This document shows, one piece after another, positions 16,013 to 24,550 of a stretch of 64,000 bases of DNA. A program made the position numbers and the translations under genes. The DNA lies in the NCBI GenBank assembly GCA_949298805.1, contig CASFXY010000004.1:1-64000 (forward strand), in the 5' to 3' direction. Position 1 is the first letter of the stretch. Every line of letters begins with the position of its first letter. The notes beneath the pieces are model-generated. The model was not told the origin of the DNA, did no database searches, and saw only the letters and a program-made list of their open reading frames with translations. This DNA is from an uncultured bacterium. GTDB taxonomy: Bacteria > Cyanobacteriota > Vampirovibrionia > Gastranaerophilales > Gastranaerophilaceae.

Positions 16013-16672
16013 TTAACAGGCCAGAGTAAAACAGATTATATTGTAATAAGAATTTTTTTGAAGGTTGGAAATAACCTCAAACAAAGTTGCAGAGGTAGTT
16101 ATAATATCATCAATAAGTATCAAAGTCTTGTCCTGTGCATGGTTTGGACTGATTTTAAATGCACCGCGAACATTTTTTGCTTTTTGGTTTGCCCTTACTT
16201 TGTATTGAGGGATAGTGTTTTTAACCTTTTTAATTATTTTAAAGTCGGCATTAATTCCGCACAGTTTTGAAAATTCCTTTGAAATCAGCTCGGTGTGGCA
16301 ATATCCCCTTTTTATTACTCTTAAATAATGGCTTGGAACACAAGATATTATTGAGTTTTCGACATTAAGATTTAAGTTATTTGCCTTACACACCCTGATA
16401 AAATAATCATAAAGAAGTGCAGCACAAGGAATTGCAGCACTTCTTCTTTTTTTAAATTTAAAATTTTGAATTAAATTTTTAATTGTTCCATCGTATTTAA
16501 AAGCACAAAAAATATTGACACCTTCAATTTTTTTCTGTGCAAAAGGTGAAAGGTTTTGCACAGTTTTTAAACAGTTTTTGCACAGAATTTCATTGTTTTT
16601 TGAACAGCCGCACACAACGCATTTTTGTTTATATATTAAATCTGCGAACAGTTCAAAAAAATTCTTAATCAT
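16013..16672 (-). CDS. ComF-family phosphoribosyltransferase-like protein
   Basis: 219 residues. An N-terminal zinc finger (CVVCGCSKNNEILCKNC, two CxxC pairs) is followed by a PRTase domain with the PRPP-binding motif LILIDDIITTSAT. ComF proteins act in DNA uptake during transformation, close to the translocation machinery; the exact reaction is unsettled. The type IV pilus genes at 7-9.5 kb make a competence role reasonable, as an inference. The start codon overlaps the thiG stop by one base (TAATG), so translation is coupled. Three TTTTGCACA boxes lie inside its 5' coding part. Confidence 0.88.
   Translation of the reverse strand: MIKNFFELFADLIYKQKCVVCGCSKNNEILCKNCLKTVQNLSPFAQKKIEGVNIFCAFKYDGTIKNLIQNFKFKKRRSAAIPCAALLYDYFIRVCKANNLNLNVENSIISCVPSHYLRVIKRGYCHTELISKEFSKLCGINADFKIIKKVKNTIPQYKVRANQKAKNVRGAFKISPNHAQDKTLILIDDIITTSATLFEVISNLQKNSYYNIICFTLAC
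16536..16584. other. Second cluster of three TTTTGCACA boxes inside comF
   Basis: The nonamer occurs on the minus strand at 16536-16544 and on the plus strand at 16554-16562 and 16576-16584. Together with the three copies at 15938-16008 this makes six copies in under 650 bases. They encode ordinary residues of ComF (for example CAA AAC, TTT GCA CAG), so coding coincidence has to be considered. Confidence 0.45.
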
Positions 16673-17445
16673 TATTTGCCAATTATTCCTTCTAGTGGTG
16701 AAGATGCGCTCGCATAAGCTTTTTTCGGAATTCTTCCTGCTTCATAAGCTTTTCTTCCTGCAATAACTCCATATTTGAAGGCTTCTGCCATTTTAACAGG
16801 GTCATCTGCTTTTGCAATGGCGGTATTAATTAAGCAAAAATCAGCACCTGCTTCCATTACAAGGGACGCATCGGAAGGAACACCAATTCCTGCATCTACT
16901 ACAACGGGAATATTTGATTGTTCTATAATTATTTTTATATTTTCCAAAGTTTTTACTCCCTGACCTGTGCCAATAGGACTTGCAAGGGGCATAACAGTTG
17001 CACAGCCAACTTCTTCAAGTCTTTTTGCCAAAATCGGATCTGCGTTGATATAAGGTAAAACAGTAAAACCTTCGTCCACAAGTTGTTTTGCTGCTTCAAG
17101 AGTTGCAACAGGGTCAGGAAGAAGAAATTTAGAATCCGGTATAACCTCTAATTTAATCCAGTTGTTTATACCCATCGCACGTGAGAGTCTTGCAACACGC
17201 AATGCCTCATCTACATTTGCACACCCTGCAGTATTTGGCAAAATCCAATATTTGTTTGTATCAATATAATCCATTAAACCAATATGCCCTTGAGCATTGT
17301 CATTTACCCTTCTTATGGCAACAGTAACAATTTGTGCCCCCGATGCCAAATGTGCCTTTTGCATTGTTTCAAAATTGTCGAATTTGCCTGTACCAACCAT
17401 TAAACGCGAAGTAAATTCTTTATCGCCGATTATTATTTTATCCAT
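16672..17445 (-). CDS. thiG: Thiazole synthase
   Basis: 257 residues, TIM barrel. ThiG condenses 1-deoxy-D-xylulose-5-phosphate, dehydroglycine and ThiS-thiocarboxylate into the thiazole of thiamine. Family motifs are [12 protein letters not shown] near the start, [23 protein letters not shown] and [23 protein letters not shown]. The ATG at 17445 has GGGAGG 6-8 bases upstream; an ATG at 17460 lies before that site. No other thi gene and no TPP riboswitch is seen in the short upstream region. It is divergent from gcvPB and coupled to comF. Confidence 0.95.
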   Translation of the reverse strand: MDKIIIGDKEFTSRLMVGTGKFDNFETMQKAHLASGAQIVTVAIRRVNDNAQGHIGLMDYIDTNKYWILPNTAGCANVDEALRVARLSRAMGINNWIKLEVIPDSKFLLPDPVATLEAAKQLVDEGFTVLPYINADPILAKRLEEVGCATVMPLASPIGTGQGVKTLENIKIIIEQSNIPVVVDAGIGVPSDASLVMEAGADFCLINTAIAKADDPVKMAEAFKYGVIAGRKAYEAGRIPKKAYASASSPLEGIIGK

Positions 17446-17492
17446 TTTAAATCCTCCCATCTTAATTTTAAGCCAAAAATAAAATTTTGTAG

Positions 17493-17498
17493 TAGTAT
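17493..17498 (+). promoter_or_regulatory. -10-like box TAGTAT, possible leaderless promoter
   Basis: TAGTAT ends 6 bases before the gcvPB ATG and there is no Shine-Dalgarno sequence. This is a weaker match than at the other candidate leaderless genes. Confidence 0.35.
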
Positions 17499-17504
17499 TG
17501 GTAT

Positions 17505-18923
17505 ATGAAAACAATATTTGAAAAAGATAAAAATCTGTACTCTAAACCATTTTTTGTTGATAAAATAGAATTTAATAAAAGAATAACACCATTAAATTTG
17601 CCAAATACAACAGAATTAGAGGTAATGCGGCACTACAAAGAGCTTTCGGACAGAAATTTTTGTATTGAAAAAGGTTTTTATCCGCTTGGTTCTTGCACAA
17701 TGAAATATAATCCGCGAATTAACGAATTTACTGCAAGGCTTGACGATTTTGCAAATTTACACCCTTTACAAGATGACCAAGATTGTCAGGGTGCACTTGA
17801 ATTAATGTATGACCTAGAGCAGTCATTAAAGATTATAACAGGAATGGATGCAATTACTTTACAACCATGTGCCGGCGCGCATGGTGAATTTTGCGCGATG
17901 AATATTGTCAAAAAGTATTTTGAAAAAGATAAAAAAAGAAAAAAAGTCATTATCCCCGATAATGCCCATGGTACAAATCCAATGAGTGCAAAAATGAATG
18001 ATTTTGACTGCATTGAAATAAAATCGGATGAAAACGGCGGTGTAAATTTTGAGGAATTAAAAAAAATAATTAATGAAAAAGGTGAAGAAATTGCCGCAAT
18101 AATGATGACAAACCCAAATACCTTAGGGCTTTTTGATGAAAATATCTTAAAAATATCAGAATTAATGCACAAAAACGGCTCCCTTTTGTATTATGACGGT
18201 GCAAACCTAAATGCTGTTATGGGGCATACAAACCCTCGATTAATGGGTTTTGATATTGTTCACCTTAATCTGCACAAAACATTTTCAACTCCACATGGCG
18301 GGGGCGGCCCCGGCGCAGGACCTGTTGGAGTTATTAAAGAGCTGGAAAAATATTTGCCGATTCCAAGAGTGGAATTTAACGGACAAAAATATTTCAGAAA
18401 CTATGAAAAACCTTATACAATAGGAAAAGTAAGCACTTTTTTTGGTAATTTTTCTGTTTTAGTGCGTGCATATACCTATATTTTATCAATGGGAAAAAGC
18501 CTTAAAAATGCAAGTTCTGATGCTGTTTTAGCAGCAAACTACATAAAAGAAAAACTTAAAAAATATTTTAAATTACCATATAATCGAACCTGCATGCATG
18601 AGTTTGTTTTGTCCGGTGATTTTCAAAAAGAAAAAGGTGTTTCTACCCTTATGATGGCAAAAAGACTTATGGATTCAAACTGTCATCCCCCAACAATATA
18701 TTTTCCGTTAATTGTTCATGAGGCAATGATGATTGAACCTTGTGAAAGCGAAACTAAGGAGGTCTTGGATAATTTTATAAATACCATGATTGAAATTGCA
18801 CAAGAAGTTGAAAACAATCCGGAAAAATTCAATGAATATCCGACAAAAACACCAATTTTAAGAGCAGATGAAACACTTGCGGCAAGGCAGCTTAATACAA
18901 AATATGAATTTAACAACGAATGA
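17505..18923 (+). CDS. gcvPB: Glycine dehydrogenase (decarboxylating) subunit 2
   Basis: 472 residues. This is the PLP-binding half of the two-subunit glycine decarboxylase (P-protein); it releases CO2 from glycine and passes aminomethyl to the lipoyl arm of GcvH. The PLP lysine is K258 in [20 protein letters not shown]. The start [32 protein letters not shown] is characteristic of subunit 2. The partner gcvPA, with gcvT and gcvH, is at 42.4-45.2 kb, so the complex is encoded in two places. queA overlaps its end by 20 bases. Confidence 0.96.
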   Translation: MKTIFEKDKNLYSKPFFVDKIEFNKRITPLNLPNTTELEVMRHYKELSDRNFCIEKGFYPLGSCTMKYNPRINEFTARLDDFANLHPLQDDQDCQGALELMYDLEQSLKIITGMDAITLQPCAGAHGEFCAMNIVKKYFEKDKKRKKVIIPDNAHGTNPMSAKMNDFDCIEIKSDENGGVNFEELKKIINEKGEEIAAIMMTNPNTLGLFDENILKISELMHKNGSLLYYDGANLNAVMGHTNPRLMGFDIVHLNLHKTFSTPHGGGGPGAGPVGVIKELEKYLPIPRVEFNGQKYFRNYEKPYTIGKVSTFFGNFSVLVRAYTYILSMGKSLKNASSDAVLAANYIKEKLKKYFKLPYNRTCMHEFVLSGDFQKEKGVSTLMMAKRLMDSNCHPPTIYFPLIVHEAMMIEPCESETKEVLDNFINTMIEIAQEVENNPEKFNEYPTKTPILRADETLAARQLNTKYEFNNE

Positions 18924-19953
18924 TTTTAATTATAATTTACCCGAAGAACTGATTGCACAATACCCGCTTAAAAAAAGGGAAAGTGCACGGATGATGGTGC
19001 TTGACAGAACGACAAAATCAATCGAACACAAACATTTTTTTGATATTATTGATTATTTAAACAAAGATGATGTTTTAGTTTTAAACAATACAAAAGTTTT
19101 TCCGGCACGCTTAATTGCAAAACGTTATTCAGGCGGAGAGGTTGAAGTTTTTTTACTTAATCCGACAGCACAAAATAATCAATGGTTTTGCCTTATGAAA
19201 CGTTCAAAAAGAGTCAAAGAGGGCGAAACCCTTTTTGTTAATGAAGATTTTAAAATAAAAATTATTAAAAAAGATACAGAGCAAGCTGTGGAAGGTGAAT
19301 TGCCAAAGAACATTGTAGAGCTTGAATTTTCAGGCGATGATGTTTATGAAATTTTAAACAAATATGGCTCTATTCCTTTGCCTCCTTATATTTCAAGACA
19401 AACAAACGAAGACGACAAACAAGACTATCAAACGGTTTTTGCAAAAAATATCGGCTCTGTTGCTGCCCCGACTGCAGGGCTGCATTTCAGCAAAGAAATT
19501 TTAGAGAAAATTAAAAATAAAGGCGTAGAAATTGTTTATATTACTTTAAATGTCGGACTCGGCACATTTTTACCGGTGAAAGTTGAAGATTTTACGAAAC
19601 ATAAAATGCATCATGAAAGTTTTATAATTCCGGAAGAAACCGCAAATACTATTAATAGTGCAAAGGGTTCGGTTATTGCAGCAGGAACAACTGTTTTAAG
19701 GACTCTTGAAGCAACTTATCAAAAATATGGTAAAATAGTTGCACTGCAAGATGAAACAGATATTTTCATTTATCCGCCTTACAAAATAAAGTCAATAGAC
19801 AAACTAATTACTAATTTTCATTTGCCAAAATCAACCTTAATTATGCTGGTTAGTGCCTTTGCAGGAAAAGATTTTATTTTTAGCGCATATCAGGAAGCCA
19901 TAAAAGAAAAATACAGATTTTTTAGTTATGGCGATTGTATGTTAATTAATTAG
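18904..19953 (+). CDS. queA: S-adenosylmethionine:tRNA ribosyltransferase-isomerase
   Basis: 349 residues. QueA transfers and isomerises the ribosyl part of S-adenosylmethionine onto preQ1 at tRNA position 34, giving epoxyqueuosine. Family motifs are LPEELIAQYPLKKRESARMMVLDR, VLNNTKVFPARL, GLHFS and the ending DFIFSAYQEAIKEKYRFFSYGDCMLI. ATG at 18904 gives the usual N-terminus; an earlier in-frame ATG at 18868 would add residues inside gcvPB. It overlaps gcvPB by 20 bases, so the two are cotranscribed. FolE2, which starts the preQ0 route from GTP, lies at 22.3 kb. Confidence 0.96.
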   Translation: MNLTTNDFNYNLPEELIAQYPLKKRESARMMVLDRTTKSIEHKHFFDIIDYLNKDDVLVLNNTKVFPARLIAKRYSGGEVEVFLLNPTAQNNQWFCLMKRSKRVKEGETLFVNEDFKIKIIKKDTEQAVEGELPKNIVELEFSGDDVYEILNKYGSIPLPPYISRQTNEDDKQDYQTVFAKNIGSVAAPTAGLHFSKEILEKIKNKGVEIVYITLNVGLGTFLPVKVEDFTKHKMHHESFIIPEETANTINSAKGSVIAAGTTVLRTLEATYQKYGKIVALQDETDIFIYPPYKIKSIDKLITNFHLPKSTLIMLVSAFAGKDFIFSAYQEAIKEKYRFFSYGDCMLIN

Positions 19954-20548
19954 CACTTACATATTTTATAAGCTCGTCTTGCCAACCTGTATCCTTTTGT
20001 AAGAACACGTTTGCGCCGCGGTTTAAACATTTTACTTTGTGTTCACCCTTTGACGATGCGGTAATAACAACAATTTTTGATTTTAATCCTTTTTGAACAA
20101 TGGTTTTTTTTGTTTCATCAAGCAATAAAAAACCCTCGCGCTCGGTTGATACAAATAAATCCATAACAATAAAATCGTAAATATTTTTTCTTATTAATTT
20201 TGCGGCACTGTAAATGTCTTTTGCGGTATCAACTTCAAAACCTAGTTTTTGAAATAAAATTTTTAATTGGTATGTAACCACACCAATATCATCTACAACA
20301 AGAATTTTTCTTTTATCACCAAAACCCGCCATAGCCATATCTTTTTGCCATTGTTCTTCGCTGTATCCTTCTTTGTCTTGTTCCGGCGGTATAATATCTA
20401 AGGATTCCGCATCACTTAATTTCTTTTCTATAACACAAAGTGCCAATCTAATTGTTTCATCGCTTGGTGTTTCAGGCTTTTGAGTTCCTGCAATTTTATA
20501 TATTAAATCAATGGTATCTTTGGTTATGGAAACGTTTTCTTCACTCAT
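19946..20548 (-). CDS. Response regulator with receiver domain and N-terminal extension
   Basis: 200 residues. Residues 80-200 form a CheY-like receiver: acidic pocket D86/D87 (ILVVDD), phosphoacceptor D130 (FIVMDLF), T163 (VVITASS) and K185 (FLQKD). The first 75 residues are helical, have no known domain, and may link it to the flagellar switch. No output domain follows. The gene overlaps fliN by 8 bases and lies in the fliM-fliN operon, which suggests it acts on motor switching. No histidine kinase or other che gene is present in the window. Confidence 0.88.
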   Translation of the reverse strand: MSEENVSITKDTIDLIYKIAGTQKPETPSDETIRLALCVIEKKLSDAESLDIIPPEQDKEGYSEEQWQKDMAMAGFGDKRKILVVDDIGVVTYQLKILFQKLGFEVDTAKDIYSAAKLIRKNIYDFIVMDLFVSTEREGFLLLDETKKTIVQKGLKSKIVVITASSKGEHKVKCLNRGANVFLQKDTGWQDELIKYVSAN

Positions 20549-20882
20549 GAATTTTTAAATCCTCATTTACGGTATCGGTAATTCTTAATCCGAAATTGTC
20601 TTCGATAATTACAACTTCACCCTTTCCTATCGGTTTTCCGTTAACAAGTAAATCAATAGGGTCTGCGGTTTTATTTTCAAGTTCTATAATTGAACCTTTT
20701 GTCAATTCAAGAATTTTTTTTAATGTCATATCAGTCGAACCTAAAATTGCACTAAGCTCAAGCTCTACATCCATTAAAAGCCCCAAAGTGTTACCGGATG
20801 AGCTTTCTTGTTCATTTTCTATCGGACGTTCAACATTTTCAAATTTACTTAAATCAAGGTTTTTAGGTTCTTTTTCAGACAT
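20541..20882 (-). CDS. fliN: Flagellar motor switch protein FliN (SPOA domain)
   Basis: 113 residues. A low-complexity N-terminus of about 40 residues is followed by a SPOA domain (LLMDVELELSAILGSTDMTL...GSIIELENKTADPIDLLVNGKPIGKGEVVIIEDNFGLRIT), as in FliN, part of the cytoplasmic C-ring. AAAGGA lies 6 bases before the ATG at 20882; the ATG at 20888 abuts that site and overlaps the fliM stop. The order fliM-fliN-response regulator forms one operon. SPOA proteins also serve type III secretion, but the FliM-type neighbour favours flagella. Confidence 0.9.
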   Translation of the reverse strand: MSEKEPKNLDLSKFENVERPIENEQESSSGNTLGLLMDVELELSAILGSTDMTLKKILELTKGSIIELENKTADPIDLLVNGKPIGKGEVVIIEDNFGLRITDTVNEDLKIHE

Positions 20883-20884
20883 TA

Positions 20885-21889
20885 TCATTCCTTTGGTATA
20901 TACCGTTGAGCAATTTTAACACACACTTTACCTTCTTTTCTGCCCGGTATTGCAACGAATTTCTTCTTATTATTAATTAAAACATAAAGTTTTTCATCTA
21001 TTTTTTGGTCAAGTTTAATAACATCTCCCTCTTTTAATTCTAAAACATCGTTTATTAAAATTTTTGTCGTACCTAAAATTACGCTTAAATCAAGCGGGGC
21101 GGAATTTATTTTTGCAAGAATTTCATTTCTTCCGATTTCATTTGAAACAATATTTGTATGCTGAAAAATATATTGTGGTGTAAGTTTTTGCAACACTGTT
21201 TCTAATACCGGATAAGGGAAACAAAGATTTATTAATCCGAAATTTTTTGAACCCAAACGAATTTCGAAAGAAATCAGCGCAACAATTTCGCCCGATGTTG
21301 TAATGGGCACAACATGATAACCGTTATCAAGACTTGTAAATTCGGCTTTTACCGGTAATACCGAACACCAAGAATTTTCCAGTGTTTTTATAATTTTTTC
21401 AATAATTTTTTTGGTAAGAGCTTCTTCAATTTGTGTAAGGTCACGATTATAATCATGATTTGAGCCGTCACCACCCAACATTCTGTCTAAAATTACCGTT
21501 AAAACATCGCTGCTTAACCCTAGAGAAATTTCTCCCGAAAGCGGATTTAATTTAAAAATACCGTTTTGAAAATGTGAAGGCATTGAACAGACATATTCAT
21601 CATAAGTAAGCTGATCAACAGAAATTATATCCATTTCAACATCCATGCGAAGATAAGCAGTAAGAGTCAAAGCTAATTGTCTTACAAAATCACGATGAAT
21701 ATCCTGTAATGCACGTAAATGTTCTTTTGAAAATTTGTCGGGACGACGGAAATTGTAAAGTTTATAACCTTTTTTAAATTCTTCCGAAATTTCTTCGATT
21801 AATGCGGATTCTTCCTCAAGCGCAGCAAGGCTTTCCTGATTTAAATCAGGATTGTTTTCAAGCGGGTTATTGCCTGTTTGATTTTGCAC
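20885..21889 (-). CDS. fliM: Flagellar motor switch protein FliM
   Basis: 334 residues. The middle domain is the CheC-like FliM fold (residues about 45-240: FSKEHLRALQDIHRDFVRQLALTL, then ILDRMLGGDGSNHDYNRDLTQIEEAL), and the C-terminus is a SPOA domain (PLDLSVILGTTKILINDVLELKEGDVIKLDQ). FliM links CheY-P to the flagellar rotor. A GTG start at 21889 is chosen because GGAGG lies 4 bases upstream; longer in-frame starts would run into the divergent gene at 21999. The canonical LSQxEIDxLL CheY-binding peptide is not seen at the N-terminus; an acidic stretch (LAALEEESALIEEI) occupies that region. Confidence 0.92.
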   Translation of the reverse strand: MQNQTGNNPLENNPDLNQESLAALEEESALIEEISEEFKKGYKLYNFRRPDKFSKEHLRALQDIHRDFVRQLALTLTAYLRMDVEMDIISVDQLTYDEYVCSMPSHFQNGIFKLNPLSGEISLGLSSDVLTVILDRMLGGDGSNHDYNRDLTQIEEALTKKIIEKIIKTLENSWCSVLPVKAEFTSLDNGYHVVPITTSGEIVALISFEIRLGSKNFGLINLCFPYPVLETVLQKLTPQYIFQHTNIVSNEIGRNEILAKINSAPLDLSVILGTTKILINDVLELKEGDVIKLDQKIDEKLYVLINNKKKFVAIPGRKEGKVCVKIAQRYIPKE

Positions 21890-21998
21890 TTGTCCTCCGA
21901 TAATAACACTACAGCACTTATATATTACTATCATAGAGCTTGTTTGTCTATCATGCGTATGATATACTTTTTTTATATTTTTAAAAAACAGGAGAATT

Positions 21999-22334
21999 AT
22001 GGAAGAATCTTTTGAAAAAAAACGCTGGTATGACAAAGACCCGATTTTAAAAGAAGCACTTGAGCTTTTAAGATTATCATCTGATAATGAAAAAGAAGCG
22101 GCAAAAGATTTTATTTTAAAATTACAGGAAGATGTTGCAAAAGATGTGATTGAGCGCATTTATGAAATTGTTACAAAATACGAAGGTGTGGGAAATCGTT
22201 GGTATGATAACGACCCTGTTATGATTAAAGCAATTGAAATATTAAGAAATGCAGACCCTAAAGTGCAAAGAAAAGCTGCGCTAAAATTACTTTTGGCACT
22301 GGAAGAAAAGAGTTTTCCCCAAGATAATGATTAA
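21999..22334 (+). CDS. Hypothetical protein with two RWYD-x-DP repeats
   Basis: Unrecognised 111-residue helical protein made of two related halves. RWYDKDP (9-15) followed by an amphipathic segment ending FILKLQED matches RWYDNDP (67-73) followed by a similar segment ending LLLALEEK. The repeat unit is about 40 residues with a linker of about 20. No signal peptide or membrane helix is seen. AGGAG lies before the ATG. It diverges from fliM and overlaps folE2 by 8 bases, so it is cotranslated with that gene. Confidence 0.75.
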   Translation: MEESFEKKRWYDKDPILKEALELLRLSSDNEKEAAKDFILKLQEDVAKDVIERIYEIVTKYEGVGNRWYDNDPVMIKAIEILRNADPKVQRKAALKLLLALEEKSFPQDND

Positions 22335-23112
22335 AGACATACAAAAAACATTTGATGCAAGAAACATTGCATTACAGAAAGTCGGCGTAAAGGATGTGGA
22401 AACCCTTTTAAACATTGAAAGAAAAGGTCAAAAATCACCCCAAAAGGTTTATGCCAAAGCAAAAATGAGTGTTTATTTGCCTTCTAATTATAAAGGCACC
22501 CACATGAGTCGATTTATCGAAATTTTAGAAGAATATCGTAAAAAAAACCTTATTGGCATTGATATAAAAAAAATGCTTGAAGATATGAAAATCAAATTGG
22601 AATCAAAAAGTGCCTATTTAAAATTTGATTTTAAATATTTTATAAAAAAATGTGCACCAAAATCTGCTCTGGAAGCCCTTATGGCCTATGATTGTTATTT
22701 TGAAGGTACTTTAGACGAAAATAATTTTTATAAATTTTATCTTGGTACAAAAGTTCCTGTTACAACACTTTGCCCATGTTCAAAAGAAATTTCGGACTGC
22801 GGCGCTCATAACCAAAGAGCACTTGTGAGTGTTAAAGTTTCTTATCCGGAAAATAAACATATTTGGCTTGAAGATTTAATAAAAGAAATTGAAAGCTGTT
22901 CTTCATGTGAATTGTTTTCACTTTTGAAGCGCGAAGATGAAAAATTTGTAACGGAAAGTGCTTATAAAAATCCGAAATTTGTTGAAGATGTTATGCGTGA
23001 TGTTGTTTTAAAATTGGAAAGCAACCCAATAATTAATTATTATGAAATTGAAATTGAGGCATTTGAGAGTATACATAATCATAGTGCATGGTGTAAACAG
23101 GTTAAAAAATAA
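22327..23112 (+). CDS. folE2: GTP cyclohydrolase FolE2 (type IB)
   Basis: 261 residues. FolE2 converts GTP to 7,8-dihydroneopterin triphosphate, the first step of folate and queuosine precursors, using Zn or Mn. The diagnostic motif is TTLCPCSKEISDCGAHNQR (about 150-170); the N-terminal motif VYLPSNYKGTHMSRF and C-terminal ESIHNHSAW also fit. No FolE1-type gene is seen here. Known FolE2 enzymes can work when zinc is scarce, but no zinc regulator site was found. It is translationally coupled to the upstream duplicated-motif protein. Confidence 0.95.
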   Translation: MIKDIQKTFDARNIALQKVGVKDVETLLNIERKGQKSPQKVYAKAKMSVYLPSNYKGTHMSRFIEILEEYRKKNLIGIDIKKMLEDMKIKLESKSAYLKFDFKYFIKKCAPKSALEALMAYDCYFEGTLDENNFYKFYLGTKVPVTTLCPCSKEISDCGAHNQRALVSVKVSYPENKHIWLEDLIKEIESCSSCELFSLLKREDEKFVTESAYKNPKFVEDVMRDVVLKLESNPIINYYEIEIEAFESIHNHSAWCKQVKK

Positions 23113-23211
23113 ATATAAATTTTTGTAACAATTAATTGCCAAAATTATAAAGTTCATTAAAATTTATCCGAAATACTTATTGTAAACAATAAGGACAACA
23201 AGGAGAAGACA

Positions 23212-23598
23212 ATGGACAATGTTTCAAAAATAGGCGCAAATGCTAATTTTTATGTTCAAAATCAATCTGTAAAAAAAGAGAATGACTCAAAAAAAGCAAG
23301 CGAAAAAGAAAATTCGTCTCAAGCAACAAAAAGTGAAGCAAAAAATCCGGATGCAATTTTTGATGCAATGCAAATGAGCGCAATTCAAAATAAAGCGGTT
23401 GCATTTGGAAAGTTTGTAAACCCTAAAGACTATTTATCAGAAGATAGAATAAAAGATATTGAATCATCAATGGGTGTTTTCGAAAGCAACACTGAAAGCG
23501 CAAAAGCCGCGATGGATACGGAGTTTAAAGGTGTTGGCGCGTGGGAAAATCTTTCGGATGCACAAAAATTGGCTCTGGCAGCAAATATACAGATTTAA
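23212..23598 (+). CDS. Hypothetical protein, disordered N-terminus
   Basis: Unrecognised 128-residue protein. Residues 15-48 are a Lys/Ser/Glu/Asn-rich low-complexity stretch; the rest is helical with AFGKFVNPKDYLSEDRI and ENLSDAQKLALAANIQI. There is no signal peptide, although a structural, pilus or flagellum-related accessory role would fit the composition. AAGGAG precedes the ATG at good distance. It ends close to the fabI terminator region. Confidence 0.65.
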   Translation: MDNVSKIGANANFYVQNQSVKKENDSKKASEKENSSQATKSEAKNPDAIFDAMQMSAIQNKAVAFGKFVNPKDYLSEDRIKDIESSMGVFESNTESAKAAMDTEFKGVGAWENLSDAQKLALAANIQI

Positions 23599-23630
23599 CT
23601 TACCCCTTATTTGTTCTTCTCACTATTGTT

Positions 23631-23666
23631 CAAAAATGTCGCTGTGGATTAACTACAGCGACATTT
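23631..23666 (-). terminator. Terminator between the 128-residue gene and fabI
   Basis: A perfect 12-bp stem (AAATGTCGCTGT/ACAGCGACATTT) has a 9-base loop. On the minus strand it is followed by a short T run, so it ends the fabI transcript. On the plus strand the trailing sequence is poorer in T, but it may also stop transcription of the 128-residue gene. Confidence 0.75.
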
Positions 23667-23689
23667 GACAAAATTAACATTAAAAGCTC

Positions 23690-24502
23690 TTAAGCTTCGT
23701 TTTGACACATACATTCCATTTCGTCGATTGAAGCAAATACGCTTGATGCACCGCAATCAACAAATTGAACTTGACCTGTTACCCCTGAAGATAAATCAGA
23801 AGCCAAATATAAACCTGCTTTACCAACATCTTCCAAAGAAGGGGTACGATTTAGCGGTGCTTTTAATGCATTAAATTTAAGCATTTTGTCAAAACCGCCA
23901 ATTCCTTTTGCGGCAAGAGTTTTAACAGGGCCTGCCGATAGACAATTGCAACGAATATTAAATTTGCCTAAATCTGCCGCAATAAATCGCATTGAAGATT
24001 CAAGTGCTGCTTTTGCAACGCCCATAATATTATAATTTGCAACAGCATGGGTTGAGCCAAGATAAGTTAAAGCTAAAATTGAACCTCCGCCCGTTTTTTC
24101 CAATTGAGGTTTAGCGTATTTTGTCAATGTTAAAAGAGAATATGCACTTACATGCATTGCTAAATCCCAACCTTCTCTGCTTGTTGTGTAAAAATCGCCT
24201 AAAAGATCCTCTCTGTTAGCAAAAGCAACAGCATGAATTACAAAATCCAGCCTGTCGTATACTTTTGCATACTGTTCAAAAACATTTTTAACATCTTCAT
24301 CTTTTGTAACATCGCACTCTACACATATTTTTGCATTCATTTCTTGTGCAATGGGCTTAACTCTTTTTTCCATTGCTTCATTGGCATAAGTAAAAGCAAT
24401 TTCACCGCCAGCGGCATAAATTTGTTCGGCTATGGCATTTGCGATACCGTGTTTATTTGAAACACCGAATATAATGCCTTTTTTGCCATCCATAATACCC
24501 AT
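23690..24502 (-). CDS. fabI: Enoyl-[acyl-carrier-protein] reductase FabI
   Basis: 270 residues, short-chain dehydrogenase fold. FabI performs the NAD(P)H-dependent last reduction of the fatty acid elongation cycle. The divergent nucleotide motif GVSNKHGIANAIAEQ is typical of FabI, LDFVIHAVAFA follows, and the catalytic Tyr-x6-Lys is in YNIMGVAKAALES. The C-terminus ends with a short Cys/Met-containing tail (MECMCQNEA). AGGAG precedes the ATG. The gene is monocistronic with a strong terminator. Confidence 0.96.
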   Translation of the reverse strand: MGIMDGKKGIIFGVSNKHGIANAIAEQIYAAGGEIAFTYANEAMEKRVKPIAQEMNAKICVECDVTKDEDVKNVFEQYAKVYDRLDFVIHAVAFANREDLLGDFYTTSREGWDLAMHVSAYSLLTLTKYAKPQLEKTGGGSILALTYLGSTHAVANYNIMGVAKAALESSMRFIAADLGKFNIRCNCLSAGPVKTLAAKGIGGFDKMLKFNALKAPLNRTPSLEDVGKAGLYLASDLSSGVTGQVQFVDCGASSVFASIDEMECMCQNEA

Positions 24503-24550
24503 AAGAATCTCCTTTTTAAAGTCCTTATGGTTATTTTACTATAAAAATGA

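Noticed and set aside
17446-17504. TPP riboswitch before thiG
   Set aside because: The divergent spacer is 59 bases and lacks the conserved THI-box elements.
20885-22159. Longer FliM reading with 90 extra N-terminal residues
   Set aside because: The extension overlaps the divergent gene at 21999 and its signals, while GTG at 21889 has a GGAGG site directly upstream.
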